Shown here one piece after another: positions 61,935-64,000 of a DNA stretch of 64,000 bases; positions within the stretch are counted from its first letter, which is position 1, and each line of letters starts with the position of its first letter. Source of the stretch: Capnocytophaga ochracea DSM 7271. Its GTDB lineage: Bacteria > Bacteroidota > Bacteroidia > Flavobacteriales > Flavobacteriaceae. The notes beneath the pieces were generated by a model. That model saw nothing but the letters and a program-made list of their open reading frames with translations, searched no databases and was not told the origin of the DNA. The position numbers were made by a program, and so were the translations under genes. The stretch spans positions 1,342,501 through 1,406,500 of the forward strand of contig NC_013162.1 of the NCBI RefSeq assembly GCF_000023285.1. The letters are read 5' to 3'.

Positions 61935-64000
61935 TTTCATCTATAAAAAGCCAAGCATCACCTCCTTTTGGAGGTGTTTTTACGTTTTTGAGGGTGAGCT
62001 TGATATAGCGTGCTTCCGTTGGACTAAACTTCAACACAAAATCTTTTAAGGTGACTTTCCCTCTTACTACACAAGGCTCATTGTGAGTTGCTACTTCACG
62101 GTAGTTTTTACCGTCGTTTGAAAGGAATACCATAAATTTTATGGGGAAGTAAATACCAGATGCTTGGGCATCCATTGCTCCTATGCGCACCTCTCTCACC
62201 TCAGTAGCCTGCTCTAAATTAAGGGTGAGGGTTACATCGTTGCCTAACCAACCGAGCCATTGCCCATCGTGAAAGTTTTTGCTGCCGCGAATGACATTGG
62301 TGAGCGTCGCTTCTCCTTGCCCTTGGTAACTCTTGTGATAAAGTGGACTGTAACTTACTTTCTTATCTATCGCTTTGTGGAATGTTACCTCTCCAGTGGA
62401 AATGGTGTTGGTCGCTTTTCCACTGAAAACAGTTGCTTTAAAGGTCGTGCTTCGATTCAGCCCAATAGGCTGATGGTATTTCGTAGCTTTCTCTATAGGA
62501 GTATCTCCTAAAGCGTAGCGAATGTCGGCGTTGGGGATTTCACAGTCTAATTTTAGAAAGATATTCCCCTTTTGGTTTTCAACGGTAGGCACTACTTGGT
62601 ACATAGAGCGGGCATAGTTCACCTTCATCACGTCCAAGCGCTTCATAAAGGCTTGAGTGCGATTTATAAAGTTGTCCCAATTCTTCAAGTTATCGGCTGT
62701 CCAACTGATTTCAGCAAGTGCCAACAATCGCGGAAAGAGCATATATTCCGAATGTTCAGTGCTACCCACGTGTTCTGCCCATAAGTTGGCTTGCGTACCC
62801 AAAATATTTTTTTGCAGTGCTGGGCTGAGGTTTTCTTTTTCAAGACTGTAATGGTAAAGTTTTTTGAGCGGTAAGTAACCACCATTGGCTTGAGGCTCAT
62901 AGTCGGGAAGACCTTGATAGTTGTCTATATAGCAATCGCTAGTGAGGACAACAGGGTTACCTTGTTCGAGGGCTTTTTTACCTACCTCGATACCGCGCCA
63001 ATTCATCACCACTGCATTGTTAGCTAAACCACCGTCCATTATCTCATCCCAACCTACCAAAGTGCGCCCTTTGGATAATAAGAAATCATCTATACGCTTG
63101 ATAAAATAGCTCTGTAGTTGGTGCACATCTTTTAAATGGTGGTCTTTCATACGAGCTTGACATTTAGGGCATTTTTCCCACTCGGTGTGAGTGGCTTCAT
63201 CGCCACCTACGTGAATGTATTTACTGGGGAAAAGCTCCATCACTTCGGTAAGTACATCTTCCAAGAAAGTGAAAGTCTCTTCTTGCCCCGCACAATAGAT
63301 ATCGGTGATAGGCCACACCGCGCCTGAGGGTACTCCTATGGGGCGTTTGTGACAAGACAGTTCGGGGTAAGCCGCTATGGCACTCATTGCGTGGGCAGGC
63401 ATTTCTATTTCGGGGATTACCGTAATGCCACGTGCAGAGGCGTAGGCTACAATCTCTTTAATATCTTCTTGGGTATAGAACCCCCCGTATTTTTTAGGAG
63501 CTGTCGCAGGATTAGCAAAGGCGTTGGCGGAGTTAGGAGTGCGCTCATTCCATAGTTTATCTTCTTGGTCTACACGCCACGCACCTATTTCGGTAAGTTT
63601 AGGATACTTTTTAATTTCTATGCGCCAACCTTCATTGTCTACTAAGTGGAAGTGGAAGGTATTGAGCTTGAGCATTGCCATACGGTCGAGAGTTTTCAGT
63701 ATATATTCCTTGGGGAAGAAATGGCGAGAGACGTCCAGCATCAATCCGCGCCAAGCGTACTGAGGAACATCAGTGATGGTAACTGCGGGCACCGCCCAAT
63801 CAGTCTTCACGGGTGTAGTGCTTTCAAACTCTTTAGGCAGTAGCTGACGCAGCGTTTCGAGGGCATAAAGCGCCCCGTTGTAGTCGGCAGCGACTATGGA
63901 TATATGTTCAGGTTGTACCACAAGGGAGTAACCTTCTTTTGGCAGAGATTTATCAACTACAAGAGCAATGTAATTTGTTGTTACTGCCTCTTTTTTGATG
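61921..64000 (-). CDS. GH20 beta-N-acetylhexosaminidase, N-terminus outside the window
   Basis: The frame is open to base 64000, so the true start lies beyond; the GTG at 63921 is not the start because the protein continues upstream (IKKEAVTTNYIALVVDKS). The GH20 barrel has RGLMLDVSRHFFPKEYI, HFHLVDNEGWRIEI, VIPEIEMPAHAMSAI, the catalytic Asp-Glu pair in YIHVGGDEATHTEWEKC, and WAEHVGSTEHSEYMLFPR. The C-terminal 190 residues have a chitobiase-type C-terminal domain and a discoidin-like domain ending LKNVKTPPKGGDAWLFIDE. It removes terminal GlcNAc/GalNAc from glycans, useful for host glycoprotein feeding. Confidence 0.96.
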   Translation of the reverse strand, partial: IKKEAVTTNYIALVVDKSLPKEGYSLVVQPEHISIVAADYNGALYALETLRQLLPKEFESTTPVKTDWAVPAVTITDVPQYAWRGLMLDVSRHFFPKEYILKTLDRMAMLKLNTFHFHLVDNEGWRIEIKKYPKLTEIGAWRVDQEDKLWNERTPNSANAFANPATAPKKYGGFYTQEDIKEIVAYASARGITVIPEIEMPAHAMSAIAAYPELSCHKRPIGVPSGAVWPITDIYCAGQEETFTFLEDVLTEVMELFPSKYIHVGGDEATHTEWEKCPKCQARMKDHHLKDVHQLQSYFIKRIDDFLLSKGRTLVGWDEIMDGGLANNAVVMNWRGIEVGKKALEQGNPVVLTSDCYIDNYQGLPDYEPQANGGYLPLKKLYHYSLEKENLSPALQKNILGTQANLWAEHVGSTEHSEYMLFPRLLALAEISWTADNLKNWDNFINRTQAFMKRLDVMKVNYARSMYQVVPTVENQKGNIFLKLDCEIPNADIRYALGDTPIEKATKYHQPIGLNRSTTFKATVFSGKATNTISTGEVTFHKAIDKKVSYSPLYHKSYQGQGEATLTNVIRGSKNFHDGQWLGWLGNDVTLTLNLEQATEVREVRIGAMDAQASGIYFPIKFMVFLSNDGKNYREVATHNEPCVVRGKVTLKDFVLKFSPTEARYIKLTLKNVKTPPKGGDAWLFIDEILVF

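Overview
The window comes from a low-GC member of the Bacteroidota, most likely a flavobacterium close to Capnocytophaga. The evidence is paired SusC/SusD genes, Bacteroidota-type promoters (TTTG, about 19 nt, TAnnTTTG), lipoproteins with Lys/Asp/Glu-rich residues straight after the lipobox cysteine, and a merged str-S10-spc-alpha ribosomal cluster. The genus is inferred, not proven.

Layout. 1-7764: the end of a polysaccharide utilisation locus on the + strand (SusC end, SusD, PKD-type surface lipoprotein, GH16 laminarinase-like lipoprotein, GH3 beta-glucosidase), which fits capture and digestion of beta-1,3-glucan. 7842-12197 (- strand): glnS carrying an in-frame repeat-derived insert, a degraded LuxR-type regulator, a membrane-anchored protein of unclear function and an intact LuxR-type regulator. 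12276-14265: CPBP protease and beta-carbonic anhydrase. 15390-20549: a second SusC/SusD pair with a G9 tract near the start of susC. 21307-24820: SPFH protein and pheT.

25261-42623 is an almost unbroken run of translation genes, rpsL-rpsG-fusA-rpsJ through rpoA-rplQ, with secY, infA and rpmJ. tuf and map are absent from it. Its larger gaps (before rpsL, between rpsJ and rplC, infA and rpmJ, rpsK and rpsD) hold a promoter and/or foldable RNA and are probably where the cluster is regulated.

43500-48690 is the most unusual part: an AT-rich accessory island between rplQ and recF. It has three tandem paralogues of an unrecognised lipoprotein family (the first broken by frameshifts), a displaced fragment of recF, a lipoprotein with the D1-D3 hallmarks of cholesterol-dependent cytolysins but no domain 4, and a leucine-rich-repeat (BspA-type) lipoprotein with a frameshift at codon 2. 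The inference is a cell-surface pore-forming or attachment system that duplicates and decays quickly.

48740-58809: recF, a ParE-type toxin-antitoxin pair, an O-antigen-ligase-like protein with TPRs, pyrR, a membrane protein, a SPOR protein, an NtrY-like histidine kinase, an NlpE-like lipoprotein, a bifunctional nuclease and a CNT nucleoside transporter. 59346-64000: a leftover ABC-exporter tail, tRNA-Asn, an M20 dipeptidase, a YafQ-type toxin-antitoxin pair and a GH20 hexosaminidase running off the window.

Four long intergenic regions carry copies of one composite repeat, each with an 84-bp core that is nearly the same in all copies. Smaller G/C-rich modules of that repeat also form the insert inside glnS.
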